Assembly (NCBI GenBank): GCA_030425715.1
Contig: JAUIAA010000043.1
Location: forward strand, 1-10,915
Length of the DNA stretch: 10,915 bases
Direction: 5' to 3'
DNA from: Bacteroidia bacterium
GTDB lineage: Bacteria; Bacteroidota; Bacteroidia; Flavobacteriales; Flavobacteriaceae
Part shown: positions 5,479 to 10,915 of the stretch, in pieces
Layout: each line of letters opens with the position of its first letter
How positions within the stretch are numbered: position 1 is the stretch's first letter
The notes under the pieces: generated by a model
What the model was told of the DNA's origin: nothing
Seen by the model: only the letters and a program-made list of their open reading frames with translations
Databases searched by the model: none
Translations under genes and position numbers: made by a program

Positions 5479-5988
5479 ATGAAAATAATTCTTTTAGGAT
5501 ATATGGGAAGTGGTAAATCTACCATAGCAAAATTGCTCTCTAAAAAGCTACTTATTGACGCTATAGATTTAGATGATTATATTGCTGAAAAAGAAAAGCT
5601 AAGCATACCTGAATTATTTAAAAAAAGAGGAGAAGTTTATTTTAGAAAGCAAGAAAATTATTATTTAAAGCAATTGCTTAATAATGACCAAAATATAATT
5701 CTAGCACTTGGAGGAGGAACACCCTGTTATGGCAATAATATGGAAGAAATTTTAAAAGGTGGGACCTCAATTTACTTGCAAGGAAAATTACCTACTATTT
5801 TTAACCGATTGACCAATGAAAAGGAACAAAGGCCTCTTATTTCCAACCTAAACAATGAACAATTAATGGAGTTTATTGCCAAACACTTGTTTGAGAGATC
5901 TGTGTTTTACAAGCAGGCCAATTTTATGGTAGATATTGATGATAAGAAAAAGGAAGATATTGTTGCTGAAATTGAACAATTAATTTAA
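5479..5988 (+). CDS. aroK: Shikimate kinase
   Basis: Phosphorylates shikimate to shikimate 3-phosphate with ATP in the chorismate (aromatic amino acid) pathway, in the cytoplasm. The 169-residue protein has all family landmarks: Walker A GYMGSGKS (residues 7-14), the DLDDYI segment (30-35) with the shikimate-contacting aspartate region, RGEVYFRKQE with shikimate-binding arginine, LALGGGTPCY (Gly-rich shikimate loop), EQRPLI in the lid, and ERSVFYKQAN with the C-terminal arginine. An upstream GTG at 5446 would add 11 residues before the canonical MKIILLGYMGSGKS start, so I use the ATG at 5479. It is convergent with the phosphoribosyltransferase gene, and the two coding regions overlap by 9 bp at their 3' ends. 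Confidence 0.95.
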   Translation: MKIILLGYMGSGKSTIAKLLSKKLLIDAIDLDDYIAEKEKLSIPELFKKRGEVYFRKQENYYLKQLLNNDQNIILALGGGTPCYGNNMEEILKGGTSIYLQGKLPTIFNRLTNEKEQRPLISNLNNEQLMEFIAKHLFERSVFYKQANFMVDIDDKKKEDIVAEIEQLI

Positions 5989-6477
5989 AAATGCGGTAGC
6001 ATTATTTTTGTGAAATTCTACAGTAATATGCTCTTGCAAAGATGTGGATAAAGAAATGCCTTTAAAATCTGCTTTTATTGGGTATTTTTTATGGTTTCTA
6101 TTGACCAAAACAGCAGTTTTAAACTGCTTTAACGGAACGTCTAAAAAATGTCTTGCCGCATAAATTAAGGTGGTACCCGAATTTAAAACATCATCCACTA
6201 GTACTAGGGACTTATGCTTATAGCTACTCGAATCAATTGAAGTTTCAATCTTTTCAAGAGGCTTTTTCTTATGCATACTAATTTCACAAAGGGTGACCTT
6301 AATTGGCGAAATAGCTTCTAAAGCTTTTTTTAATTTTTGAGCAAAAATATATCCATTACTTGCAATACCGGCTAGAATTACTTCTTTTTCATTGATATTG
6401 TTTTCATAAATTTGAAAAGCAATTCGCTTGATTTTATGGTTGATTTGCTGGTTATTTAGAATAATGGATTGGCTCAT
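5980..6477 (-). CDS. PyrR-like phosphoribosyltransferase
   Basis: A type I phosphoribosyltransferase of 165 residues. The PRPP loop is LVLVDDVLNSGTTL (91-104), with Asp95 and Asp96 binding ribose hydroxyls. The hood and N-terminal segments (IILNNQQINHKIKRIAFQI, then VILAGIASNGYIFAQKL) resemble PyrR and its uracil phosphoribosyltransferase relatives. In flavobacteria such proteins are usually labelled only phosphoribosyltransferase, and I see no evidence here of a pyr attenuator or pyr operon. The base substrate is therefore open. It starts at the ATG at 6477, 70 bp after the S4 gene, and has its own likely promoter. Its 3' end overlaps aroK tail to tail. Confidence 0.88.
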   Translation of the reverse strand: MSQSIILNNQQINHKIKRIAFQIYENNINEKEVILAGIASNGYIFAQKLKKALEAISPIKVTLCEISMHKKKPLEKIETSIDSSSYKHKSLVLVDDVLNSGTTLIYAARHFLDVPLKQFKTAVLVNRNHKKYPIKADFKGISLSTSLQEHITVEFHKNNATAFLN

Positions 6478-6496
6478 GGTGCTTGTTTTCGACTTT

Positions 6497-6528
6497 CAAA
6501 AATAGTGAAATTACTTTTTAAAAATAAA
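6497..6528 (-). promoter_or_regulatory. Bacteroidota-type promoter for the phosphoribosyltransferase
   Basis: On the minus strand, TTTA (6528-6525), a 20-nt spacer and then TATTTTTG (6504-6497). The -7 box is a full TAnnTTTG match and the -33 box matches three of four bases. It lies about 20 bp before the ATG. Confidence 0.55.
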
Positions 6529-6547
6529 CAATAGGAGGAGATTAAAA

Positions 6548-6916
6548 TTAATCTTCTTCAATATAATCATCAATTTCTCTACGGTCTTTTTTTGTGGGTC
6601 TCCCTGTGCCTTTCTTTCTGTAATGGTCTTTGGCAAACTTTAAAAATTCTTGATTTTCAAAGGCTTCTTTAGGCGTGGTATCTTTTCTGTACAAATCAAC
6701 TAATTTAGCACCAACTCTATTTTTCGGCACGTCTAAAACAATAAATTGATAATTGATTTGCTGCTTTCTTACTGTAATGTTTTCACCAGAAAAAACTTCC
6801 TTAGAAGGTTTGATATTAGTACCATCTATTTTTACATGCCCTTTTTTACAAGCTTCTGTAGCTAAATTCCGAGTTTTATAATATCGGGTACACCATAAAA
6901 ACTTATCAATACGCAT
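6548..6916 (-). CDS. hslR: S4-domain RNA-binding protein, Hsp15 (HslR) family
   Basis: A 122-residue protein whose first ~60 residues are an S4 domain: MRIDKFLWCTRYYKTRNLA (1-19), then EACKKGHVKIDGTNIKPSKEV, then GENITVR. The remainder is basic, ending in KKGTGRPTKKDRREIDDYIEED, a typical Hsp15 tail. E. coli Hsp15 is similar in length (133 residues) and binds free 50S subunits carrying stalled peptidyl-tRNA. A role in ribosome rescue is inferred by homology. It starts 26 bp after the protease gene stop, so it is probably co-transcribed with that gene. Confidence 0.9.
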   Translation of the reverse strand: MRIDKFLWCTRYYKTRNLATEACKKGHVKIDGTNIKPSKEVFSGENITVRKQQINYQFIVLDVPKNRVGAKLVDLYRKDTTPKEAFENQEFLKFAKDHYRKKGTGRPTKKDRREIDDYIEED

Positions 6917-6942
6917 ATTAAAAAGGTTAAGAAGTTTAAATA

Positions 6943-8421
6943 TTACCTCTCTTGAGGAATAATATACATTTCTCTAGAGAATTTTTTCTTGTCTAAAGAA
7001 CTAAATATGTTTTTAGTGTATAAACCTGATTTTTTGGCATACAGTTTAGAAGTATTACCCGCAATTATATCCAAACAGGCATTTAATAAAGGCTCTTCTT
7101 CATCTCCTAAAGGTTTCATAATGTTGATATAGTCTATTATTTCATAGTCTGGGGTAAATCCTTTGGTATAATCACTTTCTCCGGATTTGTTAAATATTTG
7201 AAAGGTAATAGGTTGCATAGCCATAGTATGACTTTGGTTTACATTATTAGGACTAAAATCGGGAGAATCGTAAACGGTATAAGAGCCTACATTTTTGCCA
7301 TAAGTAGTTGTTCCTACTTTAATTACATTGATAAAAGGAGATAGGCCATTAATAATCATTTCACTTGCAGAGGCAGTATGCTCTGAAGTAATAACAAACA
7401 ATCTGCTTAAAGAACTCAATCGATTAAGAGCTATTTTACCTGTGTCATTACCGTCAATATCATAAATATATCCTTCGTCAAAAAAAGGATAGTAACTATT
7501 TTCATTTTCATTTTTACTGTTGTGCTCTAAGGTTGCAAAAACATCTCCGGCTGCAGCACCTGCATAAATCATACTTGCTAAATAAGCCGATGTTAATACT
7601 GCGCCTCCACCATTATTTCTTAAATCCAAAATTAATTCTTGGATGCCTTGGCTTTTAAATGTATCAAAAACATCATTTAATTGTTGGTGGAATGGATATT
7701 TAAAACCATCATAGGCTAAATAACCAATTTTAGTTCCTTGGCCATTGGTAATGACATTAGAATAAAATATTGGATTTGCAATTACTTCGCGTATGGTTAG
7801 GCTAACTTCCTCATTACTATCTACAATTTTACCATCTTCCAATTGTGCCAATCCAAAGGAAATATTATCATCTGTAAAATACTTATTCACTACTTGATAA
7901 TTGTTAGTAGTTAAAGTTATACCATTAAAAGAAGAAAAAATATCTCCTCTTTTTAATCCTGCTTCTGAAGCTGGAGAATCTGGTGTTACATTATATATAA
8001 AACCTATTACTTCTTCACACCCTTCACATAATAAAGATAAATCAAATTCAAATCCAAAAGAATCACTAACCCCTCTAAATGAAGCTTCTTGTTCTGCATA
8101 ATCTTCAATAAACCATGAAAACCGATCTACTTCTCCAGGTTGGTAAATTAACGAATTGAATAAATCATTGGGAGTGCTGTATGTATTTAAGTAAGTATAA
8201 TAAGTATCTTGGTCATTATTTTTTGTATCGCTTAGATTAGTAACTTTGTTTTGCCAATAATACTCTGAGTTTAAACCTCTCCATACAAAATCATTTACAG
8301 GATTATTTAAAGTAATTCCTGGTACGACAGGAGGGGTATCGGGTTCATCACTACTACACCCAACAAAAGAGACAAATAAACCTAATACTAAAAGGTAAGC
8401 AATATATTTTTTCATTTTCAT
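6943..8421 (-). CDS. S41-family (C-terminal processing) peptidase, PDZ lipoprotein
   Basis: A serine protease of 492 residues anchored by lipid. The N-terminus MKMKKYIAYLLVLGLFVSFV-GC has a lipobox with Cys22 followed by SSDEPD, so it is exported and lipidated. An N-terminal S41 cap (about 38-100) precedes a PDZ domain (about 115-175; GFIYNVTPDSPASEAGLKRG, FNGITL). The catalytic core contains LDLRNNGGG (266-274), TSEHTASASEM with nucleophile Ser351, and TTYGKNVGSY with the general-base Lys376. The Ser-Lys distance of 25 is the same as in the D1 C-terminal processing protease (Ser372/Lys397). I prefer the ATG at 8421 (or 8415). A TTG at 8478 would add a basic stretch before the signal peptide and overlap the sigma promoter. 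The gene diverges from the ECF sigma operon and precedes the S4 gene. Confidence 0.92.
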   Translation of the reverse strand: MKMKKYIAYLLVLGLFVSFVGCSSDEPDTPPVVPGITLNNPVNDFVWRGLNSEYYWQNKVTNLSDTKNNDQDTYYTYLNTYSTPNDLFNSLIYQPGEVDRFSWFIEDYAEQEASFRGVSDSFGFEFDLSLLCEGCEEVIGFIYNVTPDSPASEAGLKRGDIFSSFNGITLTTNNYQVVNKYFTDDNISFGLAQLEDGKIVDSNEEVSLTIREVIANPIFYSNVITNGQGTKIGYLAYDGFKYPFHQQLNDVFDTFKSQGIQELILDLRNNGGGAVLTSAYLASMIYAGAAAGDVFATLEHNSKNENENSYYPFFDEGYIYDIDGNDTGKIALNRLSSLSRLFVITSEHTASASEMIINGLSPFINVIKVGTTTYGKNVGSYTVYDSPDFSPNNVNQSHTMAMQPITFQIFNKSGESDYTKGFTPDYEIIDYINIMKPLGDEEEPLLNACLDIIAGNTSKLYAKKSGLYTKNIFSSLDKKKFSREMYIIPQER

Positions 8422-8471
8422 TTTTTTAAGCGGTCGCAATTTAAAAAAATAAAGTAATTTTTTGTTAAGTT

Positions 8472-8497
8472 GTAACAAAATTTATACTAGTTCGTCG
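8472..8497 (+). promoter_or_regulatory. ECF-type promoter of the sigma operon
   Basis: GTAAC (8472-8476), a 16-nt spacer, then CGTCG (8493-8497), the general form of ECF promoters (AAC-type -35, CGT-type -10). It lies 30 bp before the sigma gene ATG. This suggests that the operon is transcribed by its own sigma factor. No TAnnTTTG box competes on this strand. Confidence 0.6.
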
Positions 8498-8527
8498 TAA
8501 TGTTGTAAGGATGCTTTCAAAAAAATA

Positions 8528-9037
8528 ATGAACCAAACAGAATTTATAAATAAAGTGATGCCTTTTAAAGATAAGGTATTTCGATTGGCAAAAAGGTTAT
8601 TAGTCTCTACTGATGAAGCCCATGATGCAACGCAAGAACTTTATTTTAAACTGTGGAAAAATAAAGCAAAAATAGAACAGTATGATAATGTGGAAGCTTA
8701 TGCCATGCAGATGACTAAGAACTATTGTTTGGATCAATTAAAATCAAAAAGAGCATCAAATTTAACTTTGGTACACAGTAATTATAAGGATGAAGACAGT
8801 TCTTTGCAAAAAAATATAGAATTTAGCGATAGTGCTAATATTATTAAAAAAATGATTGATGCATTGCCAGAGAAACAAAGAATAATTGTGCAATTGCGAG
8901 ATGTAGAAAACTATGAATATGCCGAAATTGGTAAAATTGTTGGAATGGAACCAACGGCAATAAGAGTTACCTTGTCGAGAGCGAGAAAAACATTAAGAGA
9001 AAAATTTTTAAAACAACAAAATTATGGAGTTAGCTAA
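8528..9037 (+). CDS. ECF-family RNA polymerase sigma factor
   Basis: A 169-residue group IV sigma factor that directs RNA polymerase to a small stress- or envelope-related regulon. Region 2 runs from about residue 10 to 80 (KDKVFRLAKRLLVSTDEAHD, then ATQELYFKLWKN, then AYAMQMTKNYCLDQLKSK), including the -10 recognition helix. Region 4 occupies about 115-165 (IDALPEKQRIIVQLRDVENY, YAEIGKIVGMEPTAIRVTLS, RARKTLREKF) with the helix-turn-helix. There is no region 1 or 3, and the linker is short, as usual. The 3' end overlaps the next gene by 14 bp, the coupling typical of a sigma factor with its cognate anti-sigma. The upstream GTAAC-N16-CGTCG motif points to autoregulation. Confidence 0.95.
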   Translation: MNQTEFINKVMPFKDKVFRLAKRLLVSTDEAHDATQELYFKLWKNKAKIEQYDNVEAYAMQMTKNYCLDQLKSKRASNLTLVHSNYKDEDSSLQKNIEFSDSANIIKKMIDALPEKQRIIVQLRDVENYEYAEIGKIVGMEPTAIRVTLSRARKTLREKFLKQQNYGVS

Positions 9038-9443
9038 AATTGAAAAACTTTTAGAAAAATACGAAGAAGCAAAAACTTCATTGCAAGAAGAACGTTTGTT
9101 AAAAGCATATTTTGCACAAGAAAAAGTTCCTAGCCATTTAGAAGCATATAAAATGTTGTTTAATTATTTTTCTGACAGTAGCTTAGACTCAACTAGTAAA
9201 ACCATAAAATTACCTAAAGAAAAAACTAGCTATAAATGGTATGCCATAGCTGCAGCGATTGTACTATTTATTAGTGTGTTTTCTCTTTATCAAAATAATA
9301 GATATGAACAAAGGCAAGCTGAGTTAGCTTTTCAAGAAACTCAAAAAGCGTTAGAGTTGATAGCTATTAATTTGAACAAAGGCAATGATGCCATTGCCCA
9401 ATTAGATAGATTAGAAACAACCCAAAACAAAATTTTTAAATAG
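9024..9443 (+). CDS. Single-pass membrane protein, likely anti-sigma factor
   Basis: 139 residues. The N-terminal ~70 residues are cytoplasmic and helical (LAKIEKLLEKYEEAKTSLQE, EERLLKAYFAQEKVPSHLEA, YKMLFNYF), the pattern found at the start of many short Bacteroidota anti-sigma factors. One membrane segment follows (about 72-89, WYAIAAAIVLFISVFSLY), then about 50 residues outside, rich in Gln, Glu and Leu and likely a coiled coil (RYEQRQAELAFQETQKALEL). No zinc-binding HxxxCxxC motif is present, so it is not a ZAS-type anti-sigma. Position, a 14-bp overlap with the sigma gene, and topology support the role, though it is not proven. Confidence 0.78.
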   Translation: MELAKIEKLLEKYEEAKTSLQEERLLKAYFAQEKVPSHLEAYKMLFNYFSDSSLDSTSKTIKLPKEKTSYKWYAIAAAIVLFISVFSLYQNNRYEQRQAELAFQETQKALELIAINLNKGNDAIAQLDRLETTQNKIFK

Positions 9444-9451
9444 TAAATACC

Positions 9452-9976
9452 ATGAAAATAAAAAGTATCATAATAGTAATGTCGTTTTTAATTGTGCCAT
9501 TTATTACCAATGCACAAACACAATTCGATAAATTTGAAGACATTGAAGGAGTTACCTCGGTAATTGTAAACAAAAAAGCATTTACCTTAATGGGTAAAAT
9601 TGGCGAAGAATCTGATCCAGAGTATTTAGATTTAATTAAAAATATTGACAATTTAAGGGTGTTTGCCACAGAAGATGCCAAAGTAGCAGCCCAAATGAAT
9701 GCAGAAGTACAAAAATATTTGTCTACTGCTAATTTAGAAGAGTTAATGCGTATCAAAGATGATGGATCTAATGTGGTTATTTATGTAAAAGAAGGACAAT
9801 CAGAAGATTATGTAAAAGAACTGTTTATGTTTGTTAAAGATGGAGGAGAGCATACTAGCGCAGAATCGGTAATTATTTCATTAAAAGGAAATATTGATTT
9901 AAAACAAATTTCAAAACTTACCAAGAAGATGAATTTGCCAGGAGGAGAGCATTTAGAAAAAGCAAATAACAAATAA
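9452..9976 (+). CDS. Exported DUF4252-family protein
   Basis: 174 residues. The N-terminal signal peptide (MKIKSIIIVMSFLIVPFITNA, cleavage before Gln23) has no lipobox, so the product is probably a soluble periplasmic protein. The body resembles DUF4252: FEDIEGVTSVIVNKKAFTLM near the start, a central NLRVFATEDAKVAAQM segment, LEELMRIKDDGSNVVIYVKE, and VKELFMFVKDGGE followed by VIISLKGNIDLKQISKLTKK. The last is the most diagnostic part. It begins 8 bp after the anti-sigma gene and shares its layout with the next gene, of which it is a paralogue. DUF4252 proteins have no established biochemical role, but they recur next to ECF sigma and anti-sigma genes. Confidence 0.85.
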   Translation: MKIKSIIIVMSFLIVPFITNAQTQFDKFEDIEGVTSVIVNKKAFTLMGKIGEESDPEYLDLIKNIDNLRVFATEDAKVAAQMNAEVQKYLSTANLEELMRIKDDGSNVVIYVKEGQSEDYVKELFMFVKDGGEHTSAESVIISLKGNIDLKQISKLTKKMNLPGGEHLEKANNK

Positions 9977-9983
9977 AATCAAA

Positions 9984-10535
9984 ATGATGAAAAGTATAAA
10001 AAGTATATTGCTTTTAGGTGTTATTTTTAGCGGCTTATTGGTTGGATGTAATGACGGAGCAAGTATCCAAAAATATTATGTAGAAAAACAGGATAACAAT
10101 AATTTTATCAGCTTTGATATTCCTGCGAGTATTGTGAGTCTTGACGAAAATGCTTCTAAAGAAATTAAAGATGCATTGGCATCTATAAAAAAACTAAATG
10201 TTTTAGCTTTTAAAATTAATGCAACAAATAAAGATGAGTTTACCGCTGAAAATAAAAAAGTTAAGGAAATATTAAAAAATGAAAAATTTAATGAATTGAT
10301 GCGAGTAAAACATCAAAACGTACATATTCAAGTAAAGTATTTGGGTACAGACGATACCATAGACGAATTGATTTTATTTGCTTCGGATAACAAAAAAGGC
10401 TTTGCTTTGGCAAGAGTATTGGGCGACCATATGCATCCTGAAAAAATTATAAAACTGTTGAATAATGTAAAAGATTTTGACAAAGATAATCCAGCAATTG
10501 CTCAAATTGAGCATATTTTAAAAGAGGTAGAATAA
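9984..10535 (+). CDS. DUF4252-family lipoprotein
   Basis: 183 residues. The signal peptide MMKSIKSILLLGVIFSGLLV is followed by Gly-Cys and NDGASIQKYY, a lipobox with Cys22 as the lipidated residue. The mature part parallels the preceding protein: FISFDIPASIVSL, KKLNVLAFKINATNKDEF, FNELMRVKHQNVHIQVKYLG, IDELILFASDNKKGFALARV and a final helix. A second ATG follows immediately at 9987 and is equally possible. It begins 7 bp after the stop of the first DUF4252 gene, so translation is probably coupled. It is the last gene of the sigma operon and is followed by a good terminator. The soluble and lipid-anchored pair may work together, but that is inference. Confidence 0.85.
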   Translation: MMKSIKSILLLGVIFSGLLVGCNDGASIQKYYVEKQDNNNFISFDIPASIVSLDENASKEIKDALASIKKLNVLAFKINATNKDEFTAENKKVKEILKNEKFNELMRVKHQNVHIQVKYLGTDDTIDELILFASDNKKGFALARVLGDHMHPEKIIKLLNNVKDFDKDNPAIAQIEHILKEVE

Positions 10536-10560
10536 TAGTTTGGCACCTAACAAAGATGTA

Positions 10561-10588
10561 AAAGCTCGTGTTTTTCACGGGCTTTTTT
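10561..10588 (+). terminator. Intrinsic terminator of the sigma operon
   Basis: AAAGCTCGTG and CACGGGCTTT form a stem with one T-G wobble and a TTTTT loop, ending in six T. It lies 25 bp after the DUF4252 lipoprotein stop and before the yidC promoter. Confidence 0.85.
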
Positions 10589-10656
10589 AGTTGGTATCCT
10601 GTAATATGCTTGTGTAATTTTATAAATATTTTAAAGTTAAATACCCTTGTTTTTAC

Positions 10657-10664
10657 TACATTTG
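10657..10664 (+). promoter_or_regulatory. -7 box for yidC
   Basis: TACATTTG matches TAnnTTTG fully. Its -33 region has no TTG at 19-21 bp, so the promoter is only partly supported. It would give a leader of about 50 nt before yidC. Confidence 0.45.
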
Positions 10665-10721
10665 CCCAACATTTTTTTAAAATGAAAATCATCTAATTTT
10701 CAATAAGATATAGATTACAAA

Positions 10722-10915
10722 ATGGAAGAAAAAAAATTTGATCTCAACTCAATTATAGGTTTTGTATTACTGGGCGCCATAATGATTTGGTATTTTTACA
10801 ACAACCAACCCACTCCAGAAGAGATTGCCAAACAAAAAGCGGCCAAAGTTGAAGATTCTATACAAAAAGCACAACACAATACTGTAGACACTAAAATAGT
10901 TGAACAGCCTACCAT
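10722..10915 (+). CDS. yidC: Membrane protein insertase YidC, N-terminal part (cut by window end)
   Basis: The frame stays open from ATG 10722 to the window end (64 full codons). The protein begins MEEKKFDLNSIIGFVLLGAI, then MIWYFYNNQPTPEEIAKQKA. This is the characteristic flavobacterial YidC start: a first membrane segment (about residues 11-26) followed by QPTPEE and a charged, alanine-rich stretch leading to the periplasmic P1 domain. YidC inserts and folds inner-membrane proteins, alone or with SecYEG. The catalytic C-terminal domain lies outside the window. The gene has its own likely promoter and follows a terminator, so it is independent of the sigma operon. Confidence 0.9.
   Translation, partial: MEEKKFDLNSIIGFVLLGAIMIWYFYNNQPTPEEIAKQKAAKVEDSIQKAQHNTVDTKIVEQPT

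Noticed and set aside
8422..8478. Upstream extension of the S41 protease to a TTG at 8478
   Set aside because: It would place basic and hydrophobic residues before a normal lipoprotein signal peptide and overlap the ECF promoter. The ATG at 8421 gives a standard start.
9436..9756. Open frame of 106 codons on the minus strand
   Set aside because: It is antisense to the first DUF4252 gene, which has a clear signal peptide and family features. It is a shadow frame.
10447..10692. Open frame of 81 codons on the minus strand
   Set aside because: It crosses the sigma operon terminator and the yidC leader and resembles no family.

Overview
The window looks like a chromosomal segment of a marine-type Flavobacteriaceae bacterium (phylum Bacteroidota). 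The pointers are low GC, A/T-rich leaders without clear Shine-Dalgarno sites, promoter boxes of the Bacteroidota form TTG-N19-TAnnTTTG, a YidC N-terminus of the flavobacterial kind, CarboxypepD_reg-like and DUF4252 proteins, and dispersed repeats beginning GTCATTyC and ending with AATCTC. The species cannot be named from the sequence alone.

Region 1 (1-3122) is the end of a surface-polysaccharide cluster: a non-hydrolysing UDP-GlcNAc 2-epimerase (wecB) and a DegT/DnrJ/EryC1/StrS sugar aminotransferase, both on the plus strand. They are separated by about 680 bp holding a small GIY-YIG nuclease gene embedded in at least six degenerate palindromic repeats. A related repeat lies in frame inside wecB and adds about 20 residues to a surface loop. 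A bidirectional hairpin terminator closes the cluster at 3061-3092.

Region 2 (3123-5078, minus strand) encodes two exported proteins. One carries two copies of a roughly 60-residue cysteine-containing module joined by an Asn/Tyr/Gly-rich linker. The other has a CarboxypepD_reg-like domain and an unrecognised C-terminal half. Between them is a gene-free stretch with a second repeat cluster.

Region 3 (5146-8421) is housekeeping: tRNA-Leu(GAG) and tRNA-Lys(TTT) on the minus strand, shikimate kinase on the plus strand, then a minus-strand run of a PyrR-like phosphoribosyltransferase, an Hsp15-like S4 RNA-binding protein and an S41-family PDZ lipoprotein protease.

Region 4 (8472-10588, plus strand) is a tight four-gene operon: ECF sigma factor, short single-pass anti-sigma-like protein, an exported DUF4252 protein and a DUF4252 lipoprotein. 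It is preceded by an ECF-type promoter (GTAAC-N16-CGTCG) that suggests autoregulation, and closed by an intrinsic terminator. The S41 protease diverges from this operon across a short shared intergenic region. The window ends in the first 64 codons of yidC.

The most unusual item is the repeat family. Its copies keep hairpin pairing through compensatory base changes, cluster tightly around the GIY-YIG gene, and include an in-frame insertion in an essential-looking enzyme. This resembles a nuclease-associated, non-autonomous palindromic element system.
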